Shown: in pieces, positions 34,646 to 43,490 of the stretch
Layout: each line of letters starts with the position of its first letter
Numbering within the stretch: the stretch's first letter is position 1
Translations under genes and position numbers: made by a program
Origin: Candidatus Zixiibacteriota bacterium
GTDB taxonomy: Bacteria > Zixibacteria > MSB-5A5 > GN15 > FEB-12
Direction: 5' to 3'
Assembly (NCBI GenBank): GCA_024280215.1
Contig: JAJRQO010000027.1
Location: 1-64,000 of the forward strand
Length of the DNA stretch: 64,000 nt
The notes under the pieces: model-generated
What the model saw: the letters and a program-made list of their open reading frames with translations, nothing else
Database searches by the model: none
What the model was told of the DNA's origin: nothing

Positions 34646-36300
34646 GTAATGACATTTTAAATGTTAAAACACCCGCATTAAGCCATGCTGATGCGTTAAA
34701 AAGTGAATATGGTCTGGACAATATCGGACTGAGAAACTTAAACAATGTTTATTGGAATTTATCTCCTGAAGCTTTATATGAAGAAGCTATTTTCAGAAGT
34801 GAAGGTAAAATTTCTCACAAAGGTGCATTTGTCGTCGACACTGGCGCACATACTGCTCGTTCAGCAAAAGATAAATTTATTGTCAAAGCATCACCATCTG
34901 ATGAAAAAATTGACTGGAACCCAGGTAACCGTCCAATGTCTCCTGAAAAATTTAATGCAGTCTATCAAAGATTGCTCGGATTTATACAAGGGCGCGATCT
35001 GTTTGTGCAAGATTGTTATGCTGGTGCTGATCCTACTTACCGTATGCCTGTTCGTATCATTACTGAATATGCATGGCATTCACAATTTGCTCGTAACATG
35101 TTTATCCAACCAGAAACTATCGATGAACTCGGTAAATTTATTCCTGACTTCACGGTTATGTCTATCCCATCGTTTAAAGGAATGCCAGAAATTGACGGTA
35201 TAAATTCTGAAACATTTATTCTTCTAAACTTTGAAGAAAAAATTTGCATCATTGGTAATACTGGTTATGCTGGAGAAATTAAAAAATCTGTTTTCACTGT
35301 ATTAAATTATCTTCTTCCATTACAAGGCGTCTTGAGTATGCATTGTTCAGCGAATGTTGGAGACCATGATGACTCCGCATTGTTCTTTGGACTTTCTGGT
35401 ACTGGCAAAACAACTCTTTCAGCTGACCCTACTCGTAGCCTTATTGGCGATGATGAACATGGTTGGTCTGATAAAGGTGTTTTCAATTTTGAAGGTGGCT
35501 GTTATGCCAAAGTTATTAATCTCTCCCCTACTGCGGAACCTGAAATTTATGCGACCACAGAAATGTTTGGTACTATTTTAGAAAATGTTGTCTATGACCC
35601 TAAGACCCGCCTTATTGATTTAGATGATGACTCTATGACTGAAAATACTCGTGCCGCTTATGACATAGCTGGCATTTCAAATTCTCTTCCCGAGAAAATG
35701 GCTGGTCATCCGAAAAATGTTATCATGCTTACTTGTGACGCATCTGGTGTCATGCCTCCAATTGCAAGACTTACGCCAGCACAAGCAATGTATCACTTCA
35801 TTTCTGGGTACACATCCAAAGTTGGTGGAACAGAAGTTGGCTTAAGTAAAGACCCTGAATCAACATTTTCAGCATGTTTTGGTGCCCCATTTATGGTTCA
35901 TCATCCATCGAAGTATGCCAAAATGCTCAAAGAGAATATTATAAAACATAATGCCACTTGTTGGATAGTGAACACAGGTTGGACTGGTGGATCTTATGGT
36001 GTTGGTAAACGTATGTCAATCAAGTATACCAGAGCATTGTTAAATGCTGCTCTCGAAGGTAAACTTGCTGATGTCAAATACTACACCGACCCTATCTTCG
36101 GATTTGAAGTCCCTACACATTGTGAAGGTGTTCCTGATGAAGTACTAAGACCATCCGATACTTGGGGTGACAAAAAAGCATTCGAAGAAAAGTATCGCAC
36201 TTTGGCTTCTCTCTTTATTGATAACTTCAAGAAATTTGCTGAAGGTTCTCCTCAGGAAGTTCTCGATGCGGGACCAAACAAAGATGCTAAATTAGATTGA
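34642..36300 (+). CDS. pckA: Phosphoenolpyruvate carboxykinase (ATP)
   Basis: 552-residue ATP-dependent PEP carboxykinase converting oxaloacetate to PEP and CO2, or the reverse in fermentative metabolism. The kinase-1 loop FGLSGTGKTTLSADP, the metal-binding GDDEHGW and the NTGWTGGSYGVGKRM segment are all present, and the N-terminal RSPKDKF-like part reads RSAKDKFIV. The start at ATG 34642 overlaps the aminotransferase stop (ATGA) behind AGAAGGA; the ORF-track TTG at 34636 is less likely. A strong terminator follows at 36325-36355, closing the prfB-pta-aminotransferase-pckA run. Confidence 0.95.
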   Translation: MSNDILNVKTPALSHADALKSEYGLDNIGLRNLNNVYWNLSPEALYEEAIFRSEGKISHKGAFVVDTGAHTARSAKDKFIVKASPSDEKIDWNPGNRPMSPEKFNAVYQRLLGFIQGRDLFVQDCYAGADPTYRMPVRIITEYAWHSQFARNMFIQPETIDELGKFIPDFTVMSIPSFKGMPEIDGINSETFILLNFEEKICIIGNTGYAGEIKKSVFTVLNYLLPLQGVLSMHCSANVGDHDDSALFFGLSGTGKTTLSADPTRSLIGDDEHGWSDKGVFNFEGGCYAKVINLSPTAEPEIYATTEMFGTILENVVYDPKTRLIDLDDDSMTENTRAAYDIAGISNSLPEKMAGHPKNVIMLTCDASGVMPPIARLTPAQAMYHFISGYTSKVGGTEVGLSKDPESTFSACFGAPFMVHHPSKYAKMLKENIIKHNATCWIVNTGWTGGSYGVGKRMSIKYTRALLNAALEGKLADVKYYTDPIFGFEVPTHCEGVPDEVLRPSDTWGDKKAFEEKYRTLASLFIDNFKKFAEGSPQEVLDAGPNKDAKLD

Positions 36301-36324
36301 TAAGTTTTTCTGAATGATAAATGG

Positions 36325-36355
36325 AAAGCAGAGCTTGCGGGCTCTGCTTTTTTTT
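36325..36355 (+). terminator. Rho-independent terminator of pckA
   Basis: A 10-bp stem AAAGCAGAGC / GCTCTGCTTT with a 6-nt loop runs into eight T residues, 24 nt after the stop codon. Confidence 0.92.
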
Positions 36356-36366
36356 GTGGAATTTTA

Positions 36367-36394
36367 AAAGGGTTCAATAATAATTGAACCCTTT
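36367..36394. terminator. Perfect hairpin between convergent genes
   Basis: A perfect 12-bp stem (AAAGGGTTCAAT / ATTGAACCCTTT, loop AATA) lies between pckA and the small leftward gene ending at 36440. The flanking T-rich tracts are short, so it may be a weak bidirectional terminator. Confidence 0.5.
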
Positions 36395-36439
36395 AAATTT
36401 TATAGACACCTTTATACTTCTAACTAAACAAAATATTAA

Positions 36440-36622
36440 TCAATTGATACTTTGATTGGCATCACTTGATTTTTTAGTAAGGACAAGTGAATAATTACCT
36501 TGTAGGATTTTACCCACTACGGTTGTAAACTTTGAAGCATTGAGCATTTGCAGGCTATAGGCATGCCAACTTTGCTTTTCGCCTATTGGAGCAAATTTTT
36601 CTTCTTCTTTGCGTTTTGGCAT
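36440..36622 (-). CDS. Small hypothetical protein (60 aa)
   Basis: 60 residues (MPKRKEEEKF..., central SWHAYSLQMLNASKFTTVVGKILQGNYSLV). I do not recognise it. It is soluble and has a charged N-terminus. GGGAGA stands about 10 nt before the ATG and a perfect hairpin follows the stop, both of which support a real gene. It lies downstream of the sigma-region-4-like gene after a 239-nt gap without visible genes. Confidence 0.5.
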   Translation of the reverse strand: MPKRKEEEKFAPIGEKQSWHAYSLQMLNASKFTTVVGKILQGNYSLVLTKKSSDANQSIN

Positions 36623-36861
36623 AATTTAAATCTCCCTATATAAAGTTCATCCCCCCATCAAGAGAAGTTTGTCTTTAATACAAAATTATATATGACAGTG
36701 ATGAAACTTTGGGTAACTCAAATCGTAATGGACTACCACCTCCTAAAATAAAATAACAGAATAAGCCAAAGACCCCATCACAGGACTTTGAGTTATTATT
36801 TTGTTTTACTGTTTAGCGTGTTGTAGTTCGTTTGTCTACAAGAGAGTTTTTTGACATACAC

Positions 36862-37179
36862 CTAATTGGCAATTATTTTGTGTAACTTTTTGATAGCACG
36901 GTGTTTATAAATATTAACCACCTGCTGAGTAACACCCAATATTTGGGCTATTTCTCGTTCAGTTTTACCGATAAGATAAAATTCGATAACCTCTTTTTGA
37001 CGTTTGGAAAGAGACCGTTTTATATGCCATTTCAACTTTGAACGAAATTTATCAAGGGAAGTCATATTTTTTAGCTGTTCTGAATTGCGATGATAGGCAG
37101 AACTATCATCTGAAAATGATTCCAAAAAAAGTTTATCAACTCTCACTTCAGCATATTGATATTCTTTTCTTTTATTCAT
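36862..37179 (-). CDS. Small helix-turn-helix protein, sigma region 4-like
   Basis: 105 residues. The C-terminal half reads LSKRQKEVIEFYLIGKTEREIAQILGVTQQVVNIYKHRAIKKL, a clear sigma-70 region 4 / LuxR-type helix-turn-helix. No sigma region 2 is present, so it is not a complete sigma factor. It could be a small DNA-binding regulator or an anti-/co-sigma-like protein. It follows the 182-residue membrane protein by 17 nt on the same strand, suggesting a two-gene unit. Confidence 0.68.
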   Translation of the reverse strand: MNKRKEYQYAEVRVDKLFLESFSDDSSAYHRNSEQLKNMTSLDKFRSKLKWHIKRSLSKRQKEVIEFYLIGKTEREIAQILGVTQQVVNIYKHRAIKKLHKIIAN

Positions 37180-37196
37180 AGGTGCGATATCTTCTG

Positions 37197-37745
37197 TTAG
37201 TAATTTAGTTTATACTCTTTACGAATTTTTGATAACTGAGACAATGTTATGGAAAACTTTGATGCGGTCTCTTCTCTTATCTCACTCATTGCTATTTTTT
37301 GTTCATAAGTAGAAAGGTCGGTAGGTAAGTCAGTATACCTTTTTTTATAGTAGCGATACACTTTTTCATGCTGTGAGAGTTGTTTTGGTTTAGTCTTTTT
37401 CTTCGTGACTGTTTGATTTTTTTGAACTGGTCGTTTACTTAGCTTAGTAATTTTTGCTGATTGATTATCAATTATGTTTTCAAGTGAGTCAAGTTGGCTT
37501 TCATATCCTTCTTTTTGTGCTGTTATGGAGTTGCTAAATGATTTTTCGTTGGACGCTAAAAGAGTCCCAATTGAATCAATCGAACTTTCAAAGGTCTTGG
37601 CTTCAAGTTTGTTTTCATCAACAAATTCAGATTTTGCTTTTTCAAACAACTCTTCTTGTTTGGTATGGTCAAAAGATGTTTTCACATAACTTAAGCCTGC
37701 TAAGACGATGAGCAACACAAATGCGATAAGTATTTTTCTAAACAT
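37197..37745 (-). CDS. Single-helix coiled-coil membrane protein, unknown
   Basis: 182 residues with a membrane helix at about 5-21 (ILIAFVLLIVLAGLSYV) and a charged coiled-coil region at about 30-95. A Lys/Gln-rich linker (KKKTKPKQLSQ) and a C-terminal helical segment (EIREETASKFSITLSQLSKIRKEYKLNY) follow; the last part could be a small helix-turn-helix. I do not recognise the family. GGAG lies before the ATG and a promoter can be read upstream. Pairing with the helix-turn-helix gene suggests a membrane-linked regulator, which is inference. Confidence 0.65.
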   Translation of the reverse strand: MFRKILIAFVLLIVLAGLSYVKTSFDHTKQEELFEKAKSEFVDENKLEAKTFESSIDSIGTLLASNEKSFSNSITAQKEGYESQLDSLENIIDNQSAKITKLSKRPVQKNQTVTKKKTKPKQLSQHEKVYRYYKKRYTDLPTDLSTYEQKIAMSEIREETASKFSITLSQLSKIRKEYKLNY

Positions 37746-37771
37746 TATTTATTCTCCAATATTCAAAAAAA

Positions 37772-37800
37772 ATAATATCGTACTTCGCCCCAAAAAACAA
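37772..37800 (-). promoter_or_regulatory. Predicted promoter of the coiled-coil/HTH gene pair
   Basis: On the minus strand TTGTTT, 17 nt, then TATTAT, 26 nt before the ATG at 37745. Confidence 0.45.
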
Positions 37801-37901
37801 GTTTTAACATTTTAAATTAATTAGAGAAGCATAGATTGTGTGTGATATTGAAGTAACACAAGGACTTAGCAGTCAGAGAGGCAAAAAAGGATATAAATTA
37901 A

Positions 37902-38939
37902 TTAGATACTTTGTTCGGCTGTTTCTTCAAGCTCTTTGAGAGATAAATGCTCTTTTTTGAGGTAATAAAAGCCCATCAAAGTAATCACAACATACTGGGT
38001 GGCATGAAGAACCAAAGCACATGCCACTGCCTTTTCCCCCAAAATACCATAAAGTCCTAAGGATAAAATCACTCCTTTATGATAGACTCCAATAAATCCA
38101 GGCGATGACGGTGCCATGATAAGTATAGATACGACAACAAGCAACACAAACGAGGCTTCAAATTGAATATCAAAACCAAATGCTAAAAAGACAAAGTAAT
38201 TAGAGGCTCCCATCAGGAGCCAAAGGAGAATCGTTTGCAGTCCAACGGAAAAAACAGTTTTTATATTTTTGAAGAATTTGAGTCCATCAGCAAATTTTTC
38301 AACAATCGACGTGACCTTTCCTGTAATTTTTTTAGGCAAGAAGAAAAGATACTTGGTCATAATCTGTCCGACACGTTCTGGTTTGTGTGCGATAATAAGC
38401 ATACTGAAAATACCAATCAAAGCGACAGAAATCGCCAATTGGGCCCCTTTAATAATCAAAGGACCATACACGTCATCTGTCTCTAAAATTAATTGCAAAT
38501 TTTCAGAAAACAAAAGTATCGATCCGAAAATTAAAAGCAGTGCCACCAAATCAAACACCATCCGCTCAACAAATATTGTCGCAAGCGATGCTGACTTCGA
38601 AATTTCTTTATCCTGTGCCGACAATGAATATGCACGAACAAATTCACCAAGACGAGCAGGCAAGACATTGTTTGCCATAAAACCTATACTTGTGCTGGCT
38701 AATATTTTCTCAAACTTAACTTCTTTAATTGGATTGAGCATAAACTTCCAGCGAAATGCTCTCTGGTACATCGCAAAAACAATTAAGCCAATATTTGGAA
38801 GTAGCCAAAAATAATTGGCTTTTTCTAAGGCAGTAACAAGTTTATCATATTCAATCTTGTCGAAAACATTATATATTAAATACCCCGAGATAAGAATCCC
38901 AATAGACAAATACAGAAGTTTTTTACTTTTCGGTGTCAT
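37902..38939 (-). CDS. UPF0104/LPG-synthase-TM flippase-like protein
   Basis: 345-residue polytopic membrane protein of the lysylphosphatidylglycerol synthase membrane-domain (UPF0104) family, with roughly eight helices. Typical stretches are QRAFRWKFMLNP, NNVLPARLGEFVRAYSLS and APSSPGFIGVYHKGVI. Family members are linked to flipping or transferring lipid-linked sugars or aminoacyl-lipids. It directly follows the GT4 gene (TAA then ATG with no gap), so it may act on that enzyme's lipid product. Its exact activity cannot be read. Confidence 0.83.
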   Translation of the reverse strand: MTPKSKKLLYLSIGILISGYLIYNVFDKIEYDKLVTALEKANYFWLLPNIGLIVFAMYQRAFRWKFMLNPIKEVKFEKILASTSIGFMANNVLPARLGEFVRAYSLSAQDKEISKSASLATIFVERMVFDLVALLLIFGSILLFSENLQLILETDDVYGPLIIKGAQLAISVALIGIFSMLIIAHKPERVGQIMTKYLFFLPKKITGKVTSIVEKFADGLKFFKNIKTVFSVGLQTILLWLLMGASNYFVFLAFGFDIQFEASFVLLVVVSILIMAPSSPGFIGVYHKGVILSLGLYGILGEKAVACALVLHATQYVVITLMGFYYLKKEHLSLKELEETAEQSI

Positions 38940-40052
38940 TTAATTTTCTTCTACAATTTTAATAATGAGAGACTCAAACTTCTTTGCTGCAGAATCCCAA
39001 TTGAATTTTTCTGCCCATTCCAAACCATTTTTTTCAAGATATTTGCGTTTATTATCATCAGTAAGAATCATCATAAGTTTTTCCGCAAGCTCTGCTATAT
39101 TGCCATACTCATAAAGAAAGCCTGTTTTGCCGTCCTGTACCGAGTCACGTAACCCAGGAGAATTCGCCGCAACAACAGTTGTTCCGACAGAATTCGCTTC
39201 TATATTTGTCAGCCCCCATCCTTCTTTTAAAGATGGCAAGACAGCGACATGTGACTTTCTGAGACGTTCGACTTTTTCATCGCTTGAAACAAACCCAGTA
39301 AATAAAACCGAATCATCCAACTTCAACACCGTCGTGAGTTTTTTGAGTTCATCAACATAATCACCATCACCAACAATTGCCAATGTCGCATCGGGCAGTT
39401 TTGTTTTAACAATTTTGAATGCCTCTATCAGATGTTGAACTGATTTATATTTTTTTATACGCCCTAAATACAACACCGATGGATGGTCATATTTTAGTAC
39501 CGAAGCATCATGAGCGTACAACTCACGATTGATTCCACAATGAATTATTGAAACATCTTTTTGGGGAACACCTCGCTCATACATATCTTCCGCAGTAGAT
39601 TCAGAAATAACATTATAGTGTTTTCCTTTATAGACTGAGACCAACGGTTTTTCTGCTAAATAAATATAGGTTCCTAAAATAAAGTTTATCTCATGAAAAA
39701 CTGTCGTTGCAAAAAGATGAGGAATGACAACTAAGGTTTTCAAATCTAAAAACCAAGGGGTATAAAATGGTATTTTATTTATGTCTTCAACTAAAATGTC
39801 GAATTTTTCTTGCTTAACTAATTTTTTGAGATGTGAAGGAGCAATAAGATTAAAATTATACCGATTACCACGTCTGATAATTTTGACACCTTCGATAGTT
39901 TCCTCAGGGAGGCAATTTTCAAATCCTGAACAAAACAAAGTGACCTCATGTCCATACTGTACCAACCTCCTGAGAAGTTCTTCAAGATGCACTTCAGCCC
40001 CACCACCGTATGGATTTTGTAAATCATTCCAATTAAGGGCGAGTATTTTCAT
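38940..40052 (-). CDS. Glycosyltransferase family 4
   Basis: 370-residue GT-B enzyme: NPYGGGAEVHLEELLRRLVQYGHEVTLFCSG at the N-terminus, VLYLGRIKKYKSVQHLIEAF and ATLAIVGDGDYVDELKKL in the donor domain, then LPSLKEGWGLTNIEANSVGTTVVAANSPGLRDSV. It resembles mannosyl/hexosyl transferases acting on lipid carriers. The ATG overlaps the DUF2723 stop by 4 nt. With the flippase-like protein downstream it forms a compact glycosylation unit. Confidence 0.9.
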   Translation of the reverse strand: MKILALNWNDLQNPYGGGAEVHLEELLRRLVQYGHEVTLFCSGFENCLPEETIEGVKIIRRGNRYNFNLIAPSHLKKLVKQEKFDILVEDINKIPFYTPWFLDLKTLVVIPHLFATTVFHEINFILGTYIYLAEKPLVSVYKGKHYNVISESTAEDMYERGVPQKDVSIIHCGINRELYAHDASVLKYDHPSVLYLGRIKKYKSVQHLIEAFKIVKTKLPDATLAIVGDGDYVDELKKLTTVLKLDDSVLFTGFVSSDEKVERLRKSHVAVLPSLKEGWGLTNIEANSVGTTVVAANSPGLRDSVQDGKTGFLYEYGNIAELAEKLMMILTDDNKRKYLEKNGLEWAEKFNWDSAAKKFESLIIKIVEEN

Positions 40053-43045
40053 CGGTTAGGTTGTCCGCTTTTAATTCTTTCAAATTCATTCTCAATAGAC
40101 TTCAGCAAAGCATTCATTTGTGGATCATTTGGATTTCTATCAATCCATGTTTGTACAGCTTGCAACATACTTTCAGGATCTTTTTTCTCAAAGTATAGGC
40201 GAAGTAAATCATCAAACGCTTTTCGGAAACTTGGCTCATCATCTAAAATTTGTTTATAAATAGTTTCTGCATTATCGTAATTATCAGTCCTAAAATAGAG
40301 TCTTCCAAGATATGTTAGTAAAAGGTTTCTTTCACCATACTTAGTGGTTTCTATAAATTCTTTTAGCTTTTCAGGTTTATTATTCTTGCTATACAAGTCA
40401 GCAAGAAAATAATCTCCATCAGTAGAATGTGGTACTTTTGAAACGGCATATTCAATAAGAGCTTCAGCTTCGTCTTTACGCCCAGAGTTTTGCAATGTAT
40501 CAGCAACTCTAAAATAAGTACGAGCAAAATTTCGAGTTAATCGAAGGGTCGTGGCATCTTTGTAAATCGTGCTATCAGCAATACCAGACAGACGCATTCG
40601 TTCTGGATTGGTCAAAAAAGCAAGAGATGAATCAATGTCGATTTTTGGGCCACCTTTTTCTCGGTTCATCCGCCAAACCATTCCTTTTAAAGACATGAGA
40701 GAATCAATCGATTTCCCATAGAATTTCCATCTGTTTTCAGGAACGGTCACAGAAAAGTTAATCGGTCTTGTGGCAAAATTTTCTTTGATTATTTCAGAAA
40801 TAACTTGGTCTGACATACCAAAATATTTTCCAGTTTGATCGCGGAACGGTCTCAAGTTGTCAACGGCTGATTCTGACCAACTTGTTTTGACTCGTAAATT
40901 TGTTGGAAGTTGTTTGATATACCATTTTGTATTTGCCAATGAGAGATTAACAACTGACACATCAGTACGAACTCCGTAAACATCTTGCAAGCACCATAAG
41001 GTAAAAGTATCATTATCACCAACGGTAAATAAAACCGCATTTTGTTCTGCCGATGTTAACAGGTTCCATCCATAATCATAGGCAATATGGTTATTCGCTC
41101 GACTTGAAGAATTATAGTTTTGTGTAAGAGCTAAGACAGGAGCAAAAAAGAGAAGTCCCGATAACATAGTTAACGGTATAGTGAGCTTGCTCATGTTTTT
41201 CTCTGACCATTCTTTGACAGAATATACCACAAAAGAAAGTCCGATACCAATAGCCAAGGCAAACAGAATAAATGCTGGTGTAAAGAAATAATCCCTGTCA
41301 CGCACTTCGAGATAATCTTGTCCTGTCTGTGGATGCATTCGAGTTCCATCGGCAAAATTCATATAGAGCACTAAACCAACCGACGCTAAGACAATAGCCA
41401 AAAGCATTGGTACACCAAGCGAGGGTCGTCTTCTGACAACTTCCCACATTCCGAAAAGTCCAATAATCAAAAATGGCAAAAACGAAACTCTGTTCGTTCC
41501 ATATTGCTTTTGAAAATATCCCCAGAAACCCATGTGACGATGAGTCCCAAATTGATTTTGCCACGCCCCTCTTCGTTTGAACATTCGCTCTGTCATAGAC
41601 ATCGAGCCGTATTGTTTTCTTTCGATATAATCAATTGTTGCCTGAACCGAAGAACCTGGATTATTTTCATTCATAATTGGATTTTGTTGCGAGCGTATAG
41701 GGATATACAGATGCGTCGAGTAACCAATAAATGCCACCATGACAATCATCAAGGCATTTTTCCATCCAGGCATCTTTTTAATAATCCCTAAACCGACTAT
41801 TAAGACAGAAGCAAACAGCATGCTCATAAAAAATGGTTTAACCCCAATCATGACAAGTGATACAGAACCAATTGCTATCAGATTAAGCCAGTTGATTTCT
41901 TTCGCAAATCGTAGTAAGAACAAAACCATCAGTACTGCTGTTAAAATTAAAAATGGTTTGTAAGCGATAAAGCCATGTAGCGGATACAAAAAGAGTACCA
42001 TAAATGAACCAAACAACGCAAACATTGATGCGATTAATTCATGTATATTTTCATACTTGGTATTACGTTTTTTCCAATAACGATAGAAAAGATAACTACC
42101 CTACAAGACTAATGAGACAAGTCCTAATTTTCCTATTATCAAAAATGTCGAATGTAGTGACGCATATTTTGAAGCATCAGAAAGAATCAAGATATCGGTA
42201 ATTACTGGTAGAGACGAAAGAAGTAATCCCCCACCTACGATGAGCTGTTCTTTGCTTGTTTTGTCAAAGGAAAAGATATAAAACAGATAGAATAAAAAGA
42301 CTATGACAAGTGGAATGTAAAAGCTAATCTCACCAGGCTTAGATGAAAAGGCAAAAATCAGATACAATTCAAAGAGAAAAAATAGACCAAAGAGATACCA
42401 TACATTTTTTGATGTCGACTTATCTATCACAAAAAAGAGAGAGACAATCGGTAGGACAAGAAATGTTGTCAGATGAACCCCAACGCCCAAAAACGTTATA
42501 AAAAATATAAGATACATCAGCTTGTCAGCAAAGGCATTCCCTTTATTTTCCCAGTATAAAAGCGACAGCCAAAAAACCGAAGCAAGCATCATCATCGACA
42601 AGCCATACACTTCCGCTTCTACGGCATTATTCCAATTTGTCAAAGCAAAGGCTGTTAAAAAGGCTGATGCAGATGCTCCACCATAGACAATAAATTGGTT
42701 GATAAAATCTTTTTTCGGTTTCAATGATTTTGTTAGAATATGAACTGCCGCAAAATAGATAAAGAGAGCAGTAAATGCAGATGAAATAACAGAGAGCAAA
42801 TTTATCCGAACTGCTAAATCTGAAGCAATCGGTAACAAGGCAAAAATCCGTCCGAGTAAAATATAAAATGGTGATCCAGGTGGATGCGGTATTTGTAATT
42901 TAACTGCGGCTGCGATAAATTCACCACAATCCCAAAATGACAATGTTGGGGCTTTGGTGAGATTATAGACAACAAAGACGGTCACCCAGACAAAAAGACC
43001 GATAATGATAGTTGTTTTATTTGAAAATTGGTTGTTTTCGTTCAT
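40049..43045 (-). pseudogene. DUF2723 (TMEM260-like) membrane protein interrupted by in-frame UAG
   Basis: The ORF track shows two pieces (42101-43045 and 40049-42025) in the same frame. Between them lies one TAG at 42101-42103 and 25 open codons (GSYLFYRYWKKRNTKYENIHELIAS) before the second ATG, which has no Shine-Dalgarno. Together they give one 998-codon DUF2723 protein. It has the N-terminal SFWDCGEFIAAAVKLQIPHPPGSPFY motif with acidic residues like GT-C enzymes, a dozen or more helices, a periplasmic domain and C-terminal TPR-like repeats. The animal homologue TMEM260 is a protein O-mannosyltransferase, so protein glycosylation is a fair inference. The UAG is at codon 315. It may be a nonsense mutation, a sequencing error or a readthrough site. 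Neighbouring genes look intact. Confidence 0.75.
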
Positions 43046-43245
43046 CTAACTGCTTGTTTGACAATAAATTCCATCTTGAGATTTCTACTTTTATATCTCG
43101 ACAATATATGAAGAAATTCCATACTTGGCAAACCATTTAACTGTTTGGCTGGCATCTAATTATTGTAAAGAAAAAGATGAAAATAGTTCCTAAAAAAGAG
43201 ATATTACTTTGAACGTACCATTCGTTTGAGTAGTTCTCCCGTTCT

Positions 43246-43282
43246 GTCGGTTCCTGACCTACAAGGCGGGTTGTGAACTGAC
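43246..43282. repeat. Bulged hairpin repeat, GTCAGTTC family
   Basis: GTCGGTTC pairs with GAACTGAC around a shorter inner stem. The inner part contains GACCTAC, mixing features of the two main repeat families. Confidence 0.65.
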
Positions 43283-43293
43283 AGAAATAGCAA

Positions 43294-43334
43294 GTGTCAG
43301 GTGTCATCCAACTTTGTCGAAAAGCACCTGACAC
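43294..43334. repeat. Hairpin repeat with GTGTCAGGTG stem
   Basis: A perfect 10-bp stem GTGTCAGGTG / CACCTGACAC encloses a 21-nt loop. A degenerate relative is seen at about 6135-6174. Confidence 0.65.
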
Positions 43335-43379
43335 AACAGAAAGCATATCGCATAAAATAGATTTGGGAACAATCGATTT

Positions 43380-43407
43380 GTAAGGGCGTTATATATAACG
43401 CCCTTAC
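43380..43407. repeat. Perfect 28-nt palindrome
   Basis: GTAAGGGCGTTATA followed by its exact reverse complement. It belongs with the GGGCGTT palindromes at 9441 and 44762. Confidence 0.75.
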
Positions 43408-43441
43408 GATGTATATAAATTATAATTTCTTCCGAACTCCT

Positions 43442-43463
43442 TTCCGTCGAAGACGGAATCCAG
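43442..43463. repeat. Short palindrome with AATCCAG tail
   Basis: TTCCGTC/GACGGAA with CGAA overlap, followed by TCCAG. The same tail follows the hairpin at 60295-60321 and, inverted, starts the one at 44797-44825. Confidence 0.55.
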
Positions 43464-43490
43464 AAAAAAACAGCAAAAGAAAATTTAAGA

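Larger units (their letters stand above)
43046..43490. other. Repeat-rich gap left of the DUF4268 gene
   Basis: 445 nt with four palindromic elements (43246-43282, 43294-43334, 43380-43407, 43442-43463) and no credible gene. The 69-residue ORF at 43137-43346 lies over repeats. Confidence 0.6.

Noticed and set aside
34368-35581. Several ORFs overlapping the aminotransferase and pckA in other frames
   Set aside because: Shadows; the two annotated frames have complete catalytic motifs.
36723-36744. Strong AGGAGG on the minus strand suggesting a small gene
   Set aside because: The only frame following it is about 18 codons and has no supporting features.
42101-42103. UAG decoded as pyrrolysine
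   Set aside because: No pyl genes are visible, the family is not known to use pyrrolysine, and other genes here end with UAG.
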